This document shows positions 33,445 through 43,556 of a stretch of DNA of 64,000 bases, one piece after another. The first letter of the stretch is position 1; the number at the start of each line of letters is the position of its first letter. The position numbers and the translations under genes are program-made. The notes beneath the pieces were generated by a model. That model did not search any database and was not told the origin of the DNA. It was given only the letters and a program-made list of their open reading frames with translations. Location: the NCBI GenBank assembly GCA_041941305.1, contig JBGTQJ010000035.1, positions 1-64,000 of the forward strand, given 5' to 3'. Origin of the DNA: JANSWP01 sp041941305 (GTDB taxonomy: Bacteria > Bacteroidota > Bacteroidia > Chitinophagales > Saprospiraceae).

Positions 33445-33804
33445 TCAGGTCAATGCATAGGCCCATGCAATCAAAACAAACTGAATTGGCAGGCGCAACC
33501 ACAAAAACCACATCTTGATGTTCATGCCTGCACCTTTTGATGTCAACATGTAAATATTGGCTGGAAAAACAGCAATAAGCAATGCAATGATTCCCCAGGC
33601 TGCCATCGATTGGGTCTGGGGAATCAATAATCCTATCCCACCAACAATCTCGGCAATACCAACAATCACATTGATTTCCTTTTTCCATTTTTGCAAAGCA
33701 GGAGGTGTGATCTTATAGTAAAACCAGGATTTTCTAAAATGCATAATGCCTGCATAGATGAAGAATAATGCGAAAGGGATGATTAAAAGTAGTGGTCGTT
33801 CCAT
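33445..33804 (-). CDS. DoxX-family membrane protein
   Basis: 119 residues with four transmembrane helices. Motifs such as FIYAGIMHFRK and VGIAEIVGGIGLLIPQTQSM are typical of DoxX-like proteins. The family covers inner-membrane proteins linked to thiol and oxidative-stress handling or quinone chemistry; a specific reaction cannot be assigned. It is a single-gene unit. Confidence 0.8.
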   Translation of the reverse strand: MERPLLLIIPFALFFIYAGIMHFRKSWFYYKITPPALQKWKKEINVIVGIAEIVGGIGLLIPQTQSMAAWGIIALLIAVFPANIYMLTSKGAGMNIKMWFLWLRLPIQFVLIAWAYALT

Positions 33805-34016
33805 ATTGACAATCCAATTTTAGTTGCTGTAATATAGTTAATACTATTTTATCGCTCCTTTATATTTTCAGGTATATCTTTTTGTAATTTATTTGTTTTT
33901 AAACATGCCTATTGAAATGTCAAAAAATATATTTTAATTTTATCTTATCTGTTAAAAACTTTCTTCTAAATTGTAAAGCAATGACTTAATTAACCAATAC
34001 CCCTCAACTTAATAAG

Positions 34017-35543
34017 ATGGAAAGAAATAGCCCAGTAAAGGACATAAGAGATTGGTCCAGACATCGGCAAAGGCAACAGCAGAGAAGTGGGAATAGAAGT
34101 GGCAAACCAAAGCATCCTGCTTTAGGTTTGAGTTTCCGCTCTACATATGGCGCAGATGCATATAAGTTAAGTAAGATGGAAAAGGATCGACAACAACCGT
34201 TTTCTGTAACTCCCCTACCTCCTGGGAAAAAAGATATTCCACGAAAACTGAGAGAGGAAAAGCAATGGCAAAAGGAAAAAAGAATTCAAGAGGAACGAAG
34301 GATAATGGCACTAGCTCAAAATCAACGAGCCAACCCAGGTGAGTTAAACGCGATGTTAAATTTCGATAGGTTAGATCCAAAGACTTCATTTAATAATTTA
34401 GAGCAGCGGATCAATCTAAGGGAAGTGGAATCCATCAGGGCAAAAAAAGGGTCAGGGCCTGCTTCTTCCAAATCGCCAAAATTAAAATCCACTCGTTCCG
34501 CTCCAAAATCATCGTTATCCAGAGCCCCCAAATTAAAATCAGAACGTTCAGCTTCCAGGTTGAATCCAGAAGAACTCAGGAAACGAGGGCATTCCGAAGA
34601 TGTCCATCCTCGTGAATTACAGGCAGCTGCCACCTTTAAAGGACGCGTTAAAGATCAATTGGATCAAGTAAGTGGATTGTATATTCCCGGAGGGCAGGAT
34701 GTACCGAGAGGACCAGGAGCAAAAAAAGAGCGGTTCAGCAGAGAATTATACGAGCAAGCTTTGGTCTGTGAAGCCAGAAACCGAGGAATGCCTACCCTTG
34801 GTATTTGTGGAGGCTCTAGAAGTGTACTAAGAGCCTATGGTGGACAAGAAACAGGAATGAGCGCCGAGAGAGTACGGAGACATCAGCGGAGAAAAACAGA
34901 TGTTGTCGCCCACCCACTTGAATTGAGACCTCATACTTTTTTAGGAGGAACTGGCCCTACTGTTGCCCCATCAGGAAAAACACTGATAGAATCAGGAGCG
35001 TCCAAAACACCCTCAAAATCAAAACGATCAGGAACATCTAAAGCGCCTTCAAGATCAAGACGATCAAGAGCATCCAAAGCACCAAGAAGAAGCTTAAAAG
35101 TAAGCCAAATAAACTCCACCCATGAAAAGCTTGCTCGAACCGATACTGGCGATGCTACAGGGAATTTGACAGGAGTACCCATAGTTCCAGGTACCATGCT
35201 ACAACAACAACCGAACACACGGGAAGAGGTCATACCACCACCATTACAACCAAGGCCTGAAATGGTTATATCAGCCCGGGATCCTGGCAGTAACACCCCA
35301 GAAGGCTTCGAAACCAGCTTTGGTGCTCCGGTTGTAGGAATAACCTCACATCCGGAGGCAATTTTTGGAGCAAGTAGGGCGCGGGAAAATTTTGGTCGGA
35401 GAAATAGAGATGCTATAAACTGGAGTCAAAATGTATTCCGAGCTTTTGGACAGTCCATGCATACTTATCGAAAAAAGCAGCAAGTAAACCAGGAAATAAA
35501 GGATATTCCAAAGGAGCATCTGCGGAATGCAAGAACTGCTTAG
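34017..35543 (+). CDS. Basic, low-complexity protein containing a split C26 (gamma-glutamyl hydrolase-like) domain
   Basis: 508 residues, very rich in Lys/Arg/Ser/Pro, without a signal peptide or transmembrane segment. Pieces of a peptidase C26/PuuD-type class I amidotransferase are recognisable: GLYIPGGQDVP (residues 220-230), ELYEQALVCEARNRGMPTLG then ICGGSR with nucleophile Cys264, and SHPEA with His445 and Glu447. These form a plausible Cys-His-Glu triad. The first 200 residues and ~310-410 are disordered, with repeated SKxPxxSRRS-like tracts that split the domain. The composition differs sharply from the neighbours. Such embedded C26 domains are known from effector-like proteins of host-associated bacteria; an effector role here is inference only. 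No adjacent secretion or immunity gene was seen. Confidence 0.7.
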   Translation: MERNSPVKDIRDWSRHRQRQQQRSGNRSGKPKHPALGLSFRSTYGADAYKLSKMEKDRQQPFSVTPLPPGKKDIPRKLREEKQWQKEKRIQEERRIMALAQNQRANPGELNAMLNFDRLDPKTSFNNLEQRINLREVESIRAKKGSGPASSKSPKLKSTRSAPKSSLSRAPKLKSERSASRLNPEELRKRGHSEDVHPRELQAAATFKGRVKDQLDQVSGLYIPGGQDVPRGPGAKKERFSRELYEQALVCEARNRGMPTLGICGGSRSVLRAYGGQETGMSAERVRRHQRRKTDVVAHPLELRPHTFLGGTGPTVAPSGKTLIESGASKTPSKSKRSGTSKAPSRSRRSRASKAPRRSLKVSQINSTHEKLARTDTGDATGNLTGVPIVPGTMLQQQPNTREEVIPPPLQPRPEMVISARDPGSNTPEGFETSFGAPVVGITSHPEAIFGASRARENFGRRNRDAINWSQNVFRAFGQSMHTYRKKQQVNQEIKDIPKEHLRNARTA

Positions 35544-35655
35544 CGTAGCTTATTAGAAAAATCATTTAAAACTTTTATAAAACAATTCATTACACGTCAA
35601 TCCACCGTATCTTTCCACCTTCCTAAAAAAATAAAATCAACTTCAAATATTAATT

Positions 35656-38600
35656 ATGAGAACCATCCTAATCTCATTGATTCTGTTTATAGCTGTTCAA
35701 ACTTTTGGACAACAGAAATTTTTCTCCTTTGATTATATCCCTGGAAATATCCCAAGTTACAAACCTGCCTATCAGGAAAGCTATCCGGACTGGGCAAAAA
35801 TGTTGTATCAGAAAGACATCAATTTTCATGAAATCGAGGCGGCTTTTGAGCAATGGGAAGCGCTTGATTCAAAAGAATATAGACCTGTCAGAAAGTATTT
35901 CAAAATCTGGCAGAGGAATGTAATTCCTTATGTAAGCGAAGATGGAAGCATTGACCTAAATGGTATAGAGACTTTCCAAAAGAATTTATTGCAACATCAA
36001 CAGACACCTCAGACTTCCAATACTGAAAACGGAACAGAATGGGAATTTCTTGGACCCAAAGAAACCTTTTGGCTCAATGAATCCGGATCAGTACAGGCAC
36101 CAAAGGCTTGCCCCTGGCAAGTCAATATTTACACCTTCGATATTGCTAAAACCAATGCTTCAACCATCTATTGCGGTACAGAGACGGGCTTTGTCAATAA
36201 ATCAACCGATGATGGGGGTTCATGGAATCTGTTGGCGCGCGAATACAGCTTTGGTGGTGCCATTACAGGACTTGCTATTCACCCTTTGGATGAAAACATT
36301 GTGTATGCCGCAGGCGGTAGTCAAATTCACATAACAACAGACGGTGGGCAAAGCTGGACGCCAATGCTTTCTCCCAATGGACTCTTTAATGCAGACCAAA
36401 TCACCATAGACGATCAATATCCAAATAAGGTCTTTGCAGCAGGCTCTTCTGGCCTATATTTATCTACTGATGATGGGGCGAACTGGACAAAAGTCTGGAA
36501 TCCCCAATCTTATGATGTTCATGTCAAACCAGATAATCCGGATATCGTTTATGCCATTTCCAATGTCTCCAATAATTTCAGTGTAGCCATTTCCACCGAT
36601 GGCGGAGTCACTTTCAACAATGACCCCAATTTCCCAGTTATTCAGGATGCAGCTGGTGGATTGCTGGCAGTAAGTCCGGCGGCGCCGGATCAGTTATTCG
36701 CAATATTGTTAAGTCCAAATAATACGCCTTTGCTGTATAATGGCAATATGATCTCCGGAAGCTGGGAGCTCCTTGCCACCGGGCAAACCAATCCTTTTCC
36801 GCTAAACAACGGGCAAGGGTTTTTTGATCTCGTTCTGGAAGTTTCACCAACCAATGCAGATCTGATTTTTGCGGGAACTTCTACCCTATATAAATCAACA
36901 AATGGCGGTGCAACTTTCTCGATAATTGGAGGCTATGGCGGTGATTTTCCAATTCATCCGGATATCCAGGATATGAAAATTTTGGGCAATGGGGTGACCT
37001 GGGTAGCTACCGACGGTGGTTTTACACAGTCAACAGATGATTTCACATCTACCAATAATGCGGTAGCGAAAAACAAAAACCTGGTCGGTTCAGACATGTG
37101 GGGTTTTGACCAGGGCTGGAATGAAGATGTAATTGTCGGCGGTCGATATCACAACGGGAATACAGCCATCGCAGATTTCTATCAACCCAAAGCCATTCGC
37201 ATGGGGGGTGCAGAATCACCCACTGGCTGGGTCATGAAAGGCAAAAGCCGACATGTCACATTTAATGATCTGGGACCAGGTTGGATACTCCCGGAAACTG
37301 CAGAATCAGAACCACAAGGGCGCTTTATTTTCAGTAAATATCCAAACATGGATGAGTATGGCGGCAGACGGGGCAACATGTTCTTTCATCCCAATTATTA
37401 CGGAGTTATATTTCTGGGAGAAGGCAATAGCTTTTGGAAAAGCTCAGATATGGGTACTTCGTTTGAACTACTGCATACCTTTGGCAACCGGGTTCGTTTT
37501 TGTCAAATCTCCTATGATAATCCAAACATCATGTATGCTGATATAGTGAATATTGGCTTGTATAAAAGTGAAGATGGAGGTTCCACCTGGACTCATAAAC
37601 CAAGCCTTACCAATGGCATTAATGGCACGCATTATTGGAAGGGAAAATTGCATTTTGTGATTTCGCCCAAAGACGCCAATACCATTTACGCCTGTCTGCA
37701 AAACGGCACCTGGTCTTCCGACATTGGGAAATTATTCAAATCTACTGATGGCGGTGACAGTTGGGAAGACTGGACAGGCTCTTTAGATGAATTTACCAAA
37801 TCATTGGCGATTCAGCCAGATGCTGATGGCAATGATCTAGTCTATTTGTTTACGGACAATACCAACGGAAAGCCTGGCCAATGTTATATCAGAAGGCATG
37901 GAGAAGACGATTGGTCAGTGTATGGGGATGCTTATCCCGCGCGGATGTCTCCCAATCACGCTTTGCCATTTTTCAGAGACAGCAAAATCAGAGTTGCCGG
38001 AAATGGCGGCATTTGGGAAAACATGCTCGACGAACCCAATTTCCAACCCATCATCCAGCCATGGGTTGAACGCCCATTCTTTAACTGCATGTTGGATACC
38101 ATCCAATTTGACGACCACTCCATATTGAATCACGAAAACTGTGAGTGGACCTGGGACATCCAACCTGCCCCATCGTTTGTAGATGATTTGAATAAACGGA
38201 ACCCAAAAGTGGTCTTGGGCAACCCAGGCAGTTATGATGTGACCATGACGGTCACTAAGGATGGCATTTCCTATACAAAAACCATTCAGGATATGGTTAG
38301 CACTATTGAGTGCCCTTCCCTTGACAATTGCGACAATCCAGGTTTCGTTCCCAAAGAAACCTGGACTCTAATCTATGTGAACAGTGAGGAAGTCAATTTC
38401 CCAGGTTATGCGACCATGGCATTTGACAATGATCCCGAAACGATATGGCATACCCGATGGAGTACTGGTTCCGATCCATATCCTCACGAAATGCACATAG
38501 ACCTTGGAGATCTTTACAATATCCACGAATTCACCTACCTCCCCAGACAACAAGGGCAAAACGGCTGGATCAAAGATTATGAATTGTACTTCAGCCAGGA

Positions 38601-39054
38601 TCTATTGGAATGGGGAGATGCAGATATAATCAGCGAATTTGAAAAATCAGCTGCCCCCAAAAAAGTTAAATTCTCAACTCCAGTCGTTGGAAGGTATTTA
38701 AAATTGGTTGCCCTTTCCGAAGTCAATGACAATCCATGGGCTTCTGCTGCAGAGTTTGATATCAAAGCTTGTTATTATGAATCTACTTCAACCCATGAGC
38801 AGTATAATTATGAATCTTTAAAAGCATTCCCTGTCCCTACGCAAGGACTATTTGAAGTTTCCCTTCCGTCTAATGAACAATTTGATTTCTCCATATTCAG
38901 TTTATCTGGAGAATTGGTCAAAAGTGGACAGAGCCAAAAAGGAAATGATGCATTGGTTTTGGATTTATCTGGATTTGCAAATGGGATGTATGTGATTCGA
39001 TTGTTGGATGGCTTTGGAAGGAGTTATTTTGTGAAGGTGGTGAAAGAAAGGTAA
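35656..39054 (+). CDS. T9SS-secreted Asp-box propeller protein with F5/8 type C domain
   Basis: 1132 residues. A signal peptide (to about residue 18) and a helical N-terminal part are followed by Asp-box propellers (residues ~130-800; STDDGGSW, TTDGGQSW, STDDGANW, SEDGGSTW, STDGGDSW). A PKD-like module comes next (~815-885), then a discoidin/F5/8 type C carbohydrate-binding domain (~900-1040, ATMAFDNDPETIWHTRWSTG). It ends in a Por_Secre_tail T9SS signal (~1055-1132, LKAFPVPTQGLFEVSLPSNE, NGMYVIRL). It is probably a surface protein that binds glycans or glycoproteins. It has the same Asp-box theme as the genes at 29467 and 61558 but a different architecture. Confidence 0.88.
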   Translation: MRTILISLILFIAVQTFGQQKFFSFDYIPGNIPSYKPAYQESYPDWAKMLYQKDINFHEIEAAFEQWEALDSKEYRPVRKYFKIWQRNVIPYVSEDGSIDLNGIETFQKNLLQHQQTPQTSNTENGTEWEFLGPKETFWLNESGSVQAPKACPWQVNIYTFDIAKTNASTIYCGTETGFVNKSTDDGGSWNLLAREYSFGGAITGLAIHPLDENIVYAAGGSQIHITTDGGQSWTPMLSPNGLFNADQITIDDQYPNKVFAAGSSGLYLSTDDGANWTKVWNPQSYDVHVKPDNPDIVYAISNVSNNFSVAISTDGGVTFNNDPNFPVIQDAAGGLLAVSPAAPDQLFAILLSPNNTPLLYNGNMISGSWELLATGQTNPFPLNNGQGFFDLVLEVSPTNADLIFAGTSTLYKSTNGGATFSIIGGYGGDFPIHPDIQDMKILGNGVTWVATDGGFTQSTDDFTSTNNAVAKNKNLVGSDMWGFDQGWNEDVIVGGRYHNGNTAIADFYQPKAIRMGGAESPTGWVMKGKSRHVTFNDLGPGWILPETAESEPQGRFIFSKYPNMDEYGGRRGNMFFHPNYYGVIFLGEGNSFWKSSDMGTSFELLHTFGNRVRFCQISYDNPNIMYADIVNIGLYKSEDGGSTWTHKPSLTNGINGTHYWKGKLHFVISPKDANTIYACLQNGTWSSDIGKLFKSTDGGDSWEDWTGSLDEFTKSLAIQPDADGNDLVYLFTDNTNGKPGQCYIRRHGEDDWSVYGDAYPARMSPNHALPFFRDSKIRVAGNGGIWENMLDEPNFQPIIQPWVERPFFNCMLDTIQFDDHSILNHENCEWTWDIQPAPSFVDDLNKRNPKVVLGNPGSYDVTMTVTKDGISYTKTIQDMVSTIECPSLDNCDNPGFVPKETWTLIYVNSEEVNFPGYATMAFDNDPETIWHTRWSTGSDPYPHEMHIDLGDLYNIHEFTYLPRQQGQNGWIKDYELYFSQDLLEWGDADIISEFEKSAAPKKVKFSTPVVGRYLKLVALSEVNDNPWASAAEFDIKACYYESTSTHEQYNYESLKAFPVPTQGLFEVSLPSNEQFDFSIFSLSGELVKSGQSQKGNDALVLDLSGFANGMYVIRLLDGFGRSYFVKVVKER

Positions 39055-39074
39055 AACCACCATATCTTTCCAAT

Positions 39075-39449
39075 ATGAAAGCCAAACTACTCAACCTTAT
39101 ATTGGTACTAACTTCGCTCCTGGGCTATCTGGAATGGGGAGACAATCAAATGTTTTTGGCAGAAATAGAGGCTGATTTGCTACTTAAACTGTTCAAAGAT
39201 CCATTGTCTGTACTTCATCCATTTACCTTACTTCCATTAATCGGCCAGCTACTTTTGGTGATTACTTTATTTCAAAAGACACCCAATAAAATACTCACTT
39301 ATCTGGGTATGGTGGGTATCGGGATATTGTTTTTATTTATGGTATTTGTGGGTATCATCAGTAAGAATGCCTGGATTTCCATTTCAGCCCTGCCATTTCT
39401 CATCACTGCCATTTTTGTTATTCGTTATCACAAGAAAAGCAAGTCATAA
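39075..39449 (+). CDS. Small four-helix membrane protein, unknown
   Basis: 124 residues with about four transmembrane helices (residues ~5-25, 50-68, 75-95, 100-117) and a lysine-rich C-terminus. It starts 20 bp after the preceding secreted protein gene, so it may be co-transcribed. No family was recognised. Confidence 0.6.
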   Translation: MKAKLLNLILVLTSLLGYLEWGDNQMFLAEIEADLLLKLFKDPLSVLHPFTLLPLIGQLLLVITLFQKTPNKILTYLGMVGIGILFLFMVFVGIISKNAWISISALPFLITAIFVIRYHKKSKS

Positions 39450-39579
39450 ACAAATGAAAACTGTGCCCAACAAACGCTGCTAATTTTGCACAATTTGAGC
39501 AACCTTGAAGTTGAAGCAATATAGAATAGTCGAGGAACTTCATAAGTTGCAAACAGGGGATTGGCAATCCAACTTAGCA

Positions 39580-41034
39580 TCACTCTCTATCCAATCTTGT
39601 AAATATTTCATCCAAATCCTCCGAACTGTGATATTTCCCATGTTTAATCACAGCATCAATTTTTAAGGTATTCACAATGTCGTCCAAGGGGTTGGCATTC
39701 AAAATGAGCAAATCTGCCAATTGGTTTTCTTTAATTGAACCCAATTCGTTTTCTATGCTGAAATATTTGGCGGGATTATAAGTTGCCGTTTTGATTGCAT
39801 CCAAAGGTGTCAAACCCGCTTCGACCAAAACTGCCAATTCTTCGTGCAAGCTGCGTCCCGGAGTCAAAAAGAAAATGGGGCAATCCGTGCCTGCCATGAT
39901 GTCAATTCCCGTTTGGTGGATTTTGGAGACCATATTCATTTTCCACTCGTGGTACTCCATGTCAAAATGGGAAAGTTCTCGATCTGCCATATCTTCGATA
40001 GCAGATTTCCATTTGCTTTCAACTGAATCCGGAAGATATTGGAAGCTCTCCTGGAATGCTGCCAGCGCAAAAGGTTTTCGAACAGAACCTGTATTCAGCG
40101 CCAGAGTCGGAATTTGCCAGGTTTGGTTGTTGGCTAATACGTCAAGGACCGCATCTGCTTTGTTTTCGTCATAATTTTCAATCGCATTGCTTCGCTGTGC
40201 AGCATGGATTCTGGAACGCAGAATCCCTCCTGGGTCCGCTTTTCCAAAGTCCAATAATTCCAGGCGTTGTTGCCACAATTCATCTGAATTGGAAGCACAG
40301 GACAATTCCAGGTTTCGCATGTGCTCCATGCTATTTAAGCCTGCATTAGAAGCTGTAATCACATCCATACTCAAAGGCACATGTCCCGTCACTTTCAGTC
40401 CTTTTTCTTTTGCCAAAGCGGTAACTGTTGAAAATTGCTCAGGCGTCAACATCTCATAAGCCTTCAATAAATCTACTCCCATGCTGTCCAAATAATTAAC
40501 CTGATTCTTGACTGCCTCTACAGAATTCAAGCCCACAGACAGCGGCGGGCGACTTGGATCACTTCCATCATATACATTGGGCATTCCATCCAACAGTGGA
40601 CCTGCAATCATCACTCTGGGCGCATCGGTTGGATTCGCATCTGCCTTGTCCTTCCATTCTTTCACAAAATTGATTTCTCCCCCCGTATCTCTAACACTCG
40701 TAATGCCATAAGCCAGAAACAAATCGAACATACTCGGCGCCAATTCCTCCATAAAGGCAAAGTGGACATGCGCATCCCACAAGCCTGGAATCATGTATTT
40801 CCCAGTACCATCTATGATTTCATTTTTTGAAGACAAGTTCAAGTCATCGGAGGGAGCTATTTTATGAATTTTGCCATCCATTAGAATGACCGTTTGGTTT
40901 TCTTTTAAGCCATCATTTGGATCTATGGTTGAAATGTTTTCGATGCAGAAGGCATTTTCGTAAAATTCCGTAGTGGGTTGGCATGCTGCAAGGATTAGCA
41001 TAACTGCAGCGATTGAACAAAAGAGGTTTTTCAT
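39580..41034 (-). CDS. Amidohydrolase-family lipoprotein
   Basis: 484 residues from the ATG at 41032-41034; an upstream TTG adds residues before the signal peptide and was rejected. A lipobox (LILAAC, lipidated Cys18) indicates a membrane-anchored lipoprotein. The metal-dependent amidohydrolase motifs are present: GLWDAHVHF (metal-binding HxH), the conserved Lys in LLKAYEML, GHVPLS, and AGTDCPIF with the catalytic Asp. The family includes imidazolonepropionase- and prolidase-like enzymes; substrate unknown. It is a single gene, convergent with the small membrane gene at 39075. Confidence 0.88.
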   Translation of the reverse strand: MKNLFCSIAAVMLILAACQPTTEFYENAFCIENISTIDPNDGLKENQTVILMDGKIHKIAPSDDLNLSSKNEIIDGTGKYMIPGLWDAHVHFAFMEELAPSMFDLFLAYGITSVRDTGGEINFVKEWKDKADANPTDAPRVMIAGPLLDGMPNVYDGSDPSRPPLSVGLNSVEAVKNQVNYLDSMGVDLLKAYEMLTPEQFSTVTALAKEKGLKVTGHVPLSMDVITASNAGLNSMEHMRNLELSCASNSDELWQQRLELLDFGKADPGGILRSRIHAAQRSNAIENYDENKADAVLDVLANNQTWQIPTLALNTGSVRKPFALAAFQESFQYLPDSVESKWKSAIEDMADRELSHFDMEYHEWKMNMVSKIHQTGIDIMAGTDCPIFFLTPGRSLHEELAVLVEAGLTPLDAIKTATYNPAKYFSIENELGSIKENQLADLLILNANPLDDIVNTLKIDAVIKHGKYHSSEDLDEIFTRLDRE

Positions 41035-41145
41035 TTTTCGTTTTGATTTAAGCAAAATTACGGGAGTATATAGGCTTCAAATATAATTATAAAATACAAT
41101 CGCTAGTTGAGCCTTTTAGCGATAGAAAACATTAAAAAATATCAT

Positions 41146-41153
41146 TATATTTG
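41146..41153 (+). promoter_or_regulatory. -7 element (TATATTTG) for the charged orphan gene
   Basis: TATATTTG matches TAnnTTTG and predicts a transcription start near 41160. It overlaps the possible TTG start at 41151, which is therefore unlikely, and supports the ATG at 41238. Confidence 0.5.
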
Positions 41154-41237
41154 GGAAGTGATATACTTAACCCATTATTTTCCAAGGAACTCTACAATTC
41201 TCAAGAGCATTCTTTAATAATTCAAAAAAAATTATCT

Positions 41238-41972
41238 ATGCATAGCTCAGATGTTGAACCTAGAAGAAAAGAAAAAAGAAAACGAAGCAGTAGCTCTGGA
41301 AGCACTGAAAGACCTTATTACTATGGAGACTCAGATGATGCGGAAGATGAAGGTGACGAGGCTTTTGTCCCTGACCATTTAATGGTTCTTGACGATCTAG
41401 ATGAACCTTTAGAAAAATTTAGAGGTAAAAGCGGGCGAGAAAAATTCTGGCCTGGAGGATTTGTCAAAAATAAAGAATATGATACCAGGGACAGATTAAT
41501 GAAACGCCAAAACTTTAAAATTGATGAACACAGTCCCAAAAAAGCAAGTATGGAAAGTGGTCTTACTAAAGATAGGTTTGATATGAAGAAGTACAAAGAT
41601 AGATGGGTAGAAGACAGATCTTTCGAAGGAGATCCACATCGACCAGATATCGATCACGACATTGATGTGCTTGCATTAGAACAAGCCAGAAACGATGCAG
41701 AAATCTCAGATCTTTCTACCGATGAAGAACAAGTATTCAGAAGTTTTGTATACAATGATGAAGAAAATTTGAGAATTCTTCCAAAAAAAGATCACAAAGG
41801 AGAAAAAGACTCTAAAAAGAAGGGGAAAAAAACATTTCGATGGGGTGAAATTCCTGACTCCCTTTTAAAACGAGCCAAAAACTTTTGGGAAGCATCCAGA
41901 GCTAGATTCAAAGCTGCAAAAGAAGATACTGGTAGCTATTGGGCCAAACGGTTTGAGGATAGGAAAAAATAG
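41238..41972 (+). CDS. Highly charged orphan protein, unknown
   Basis: 244 residues from the ATG at 41238, which lies downstream of the -7 box. The N-terminus has a basic cluster EPRRKEKRKRSSSSGS followed by an acidic stretch GDSDDAEDEGDEAF. The middle is charged and helical, with another basic run KKDHKGEKDSKKKGKKTFRW near residue 200. There is no signal peptide or membrane segment. I do not recognise it; it is likely largely disordered. The composition recalls the 34017 C26 protein more than the neighbours. Function unknown. Confidence 0.6.
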   Translation: MHSSDVEPRRKEKRKRSSSSGSTERPYYYGDSDDAEDEGDEAFVPDHLMVLDDLDEPLEKFRGKSGREKFWPGGFVKNKEYDTRDRLMKRQNFKIDEHSPKKASMESGLTKDRFDMKKYKDRWVEDRSFEGDPHRPDIDHDIDVLALEQARNDAEISDLSTDEEQVFRSFVYNDEENLRILPKKDHKGEKDSKKKGKKTFRWGEIPDSLLKRAKNFWEASRARFKAAKEDTGSYWAKRFEDRKK

Positions 41973-42326
41973 GCTTGCTTCAAAGGATAAGTTTTACCAC
42001 CTACAATTCAATTCTTATTTATTTAGCGATAACTATACAGGATAGCTATTTCCCCACCATACTCTTTGTCTGGGGGTCCCTTTGGGAAAATCAAGCACTT
42101 ATAATCGAAATCGATACAAAACTATAGAAAAGTTCATCAAAACATTGGTTTACTGGTGTGCTCAGTCTTCGGGAACTTGCTCAAGTATTAAAATAGCAGC
42201 AAATAAAAAAGTATTTTTTCCTATGTAATTTTAAATGTTAAATCCATCCATTATTTAAAAAATTTCATCTGTTCAATAGATGTTGTTCATAAAAAGCTTT
42301 CTCAATACCTAATAAATCATACCATT
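41973..42326. other. 354-bp intergenic region, no gene
   Basis: Contains only AT-rich sequence and a weak CATCT/AGATG dyad near 42267-42283. No consensus promoter box was seen. Confidence 0.5.
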
Positions 42327-43556
42327 ATGAAAGGACTTATTTTCATTTTAATGCTTTCTCTATCTTTTCAAATTGCTGCCCAAACAGAAGCAGATTCTCT
42401 ATTTACAGAAAAAATCTCCGAACTGTTGGATGCCAACAATTTGGAAGAGGTCATAAAGTTGACTGGCGAAAGGGATGCTTTAACCAATACGCACAAATAT
42501 TTCAGAGGAATCGCACTTTATTATTTAGAGAAAGATGCCGAAGCCCTGCAATTATTTGATGAAGTCATTGCAGCAGATGCTACCAGTCAAGGATCCAGGT
42601 ATTTTAAAAGTTACATTCATTATTCCAAAGATGAGTTGGACCTTGCGCTTTCCACCATTAATGATGCCATTCAGGTAAATGCAGAAGACCCTGATTATCA
42701 TCTGCTAAAAGGGGAAATATTGTATGCACAAGAAAAAGAACAGGAGGCAATTAAGTCTGTTCGGCATGCACTTTCCCTGGAAAATTGTCAGGAAAGAGCC
42801 TATTCCGTCCTAGCCCAAATGTATTATTATAAAGATGATATTGATAATGCCTTGAGCGTCTATACGGAAGGCATGGAACATATCAATACAGAATCACCGA
42901 TATACGAGGATCTCCATTTTAATGCTGGCTTATTAGCTTATCTTTCAAAGCGATTTCAAAAAGCCAATGAAATATTTGCCAAACTATATGAGACCCACCC
43001 TACACCAACTATTGCATCAAAATTAATTCAAAGTCACTATGCATTGGGAGAATTTGAAAAAGGAAATGCTCTAAAGCCCGCCCTATACAAGGCTTGGGAA
43101 GCTGGCGAAGTAGGTGAAAACATGAAAGTGGAATTTTGCTTTGATCAGTTTGACTGGGAGGATAAAACAGTGATGGCTTTTGAGCAATTTGACGAACCAG
43201 AAGGGGGATTGTATTATAAACATGTTTTTTATGTCGTAGATGCAGAGGGAAAAGTAAATGAGACGGTGCAAACGGAATGGAGCTTTGCGATGGAAATGCG
43301 AGAAGATGATATGAAATATGTTCTGGGACGCGATTTATTCTCTCCCGAGGATGGTACCAGGATTGCTCATTATACCTATTTTCAATACCTGTTTGAAGAG
43401 GATTTTGATTATCCGGAAATGAAAAAAGCAGTATTGGCTATTTTGAATAATGAAAAATCACCAACCAGTTCTTCTTCTTATGGTACGGGTACTGGAGATT
43501 CAGGAAAATCGAAGAAAAAGAAAAAGTCAAAAAAGAAGAAGAAAAAGAAAACCTAA
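42327..43556 (+). CDS. Exported TPR protein with lysine-rich tail
   Basis: 409 residues. A signal peptide (MKGLIFILMLSLSFQIAA) precedes at least five tetratricopeptide-like repeats (residues ~25-260), a small beta-rich domain (~265-350), and a serine/glycine linker ending in a tail of lysines broken by two serines. TPR modules mediate protein interactions, presumably in the periplasm. The poly-lysine tail at the end of an exported protein is unusual and may bind nucleic acid, phosphate polymers or the envelope; this is inference. No close neighbours on the same strand. Confidence 0.75.
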   Translation: MKGLIFILMLSLSFQIAAQTEADSLFTEKISELLDANNLEEVIKLTGERDALTNTHKYFRGIALYYLEKDAEALQLFDEVIAADATSQGSRYFKSYIHYSKDELDLALSTINDAIQVNAEDPDYHLLKGEILYAQEKEQEAIKSVRHALSLENCQERAYSVLAQMYYYKDDIDNALSVYTEGMEHINTESPIYEDLHFNAGLLAYLSKRFQKANEIFAKLYETHPTPTIASKLIQSHYALGEFEKGNALKPALYKAWEAGEVGENMKVEFCFDQFDWEDKTVMAFEQFDEPEGGLYYKHVFYVVDAEGKVNETVQTEWSFAMEMREDDMKYVLGRDLFSPEDGTRIAHYTYFQYLFEEDFDYPEMKKAVLAILNNEKSPTSSSSYGTGTGDSGKSKKKKKSKKKKKKKT

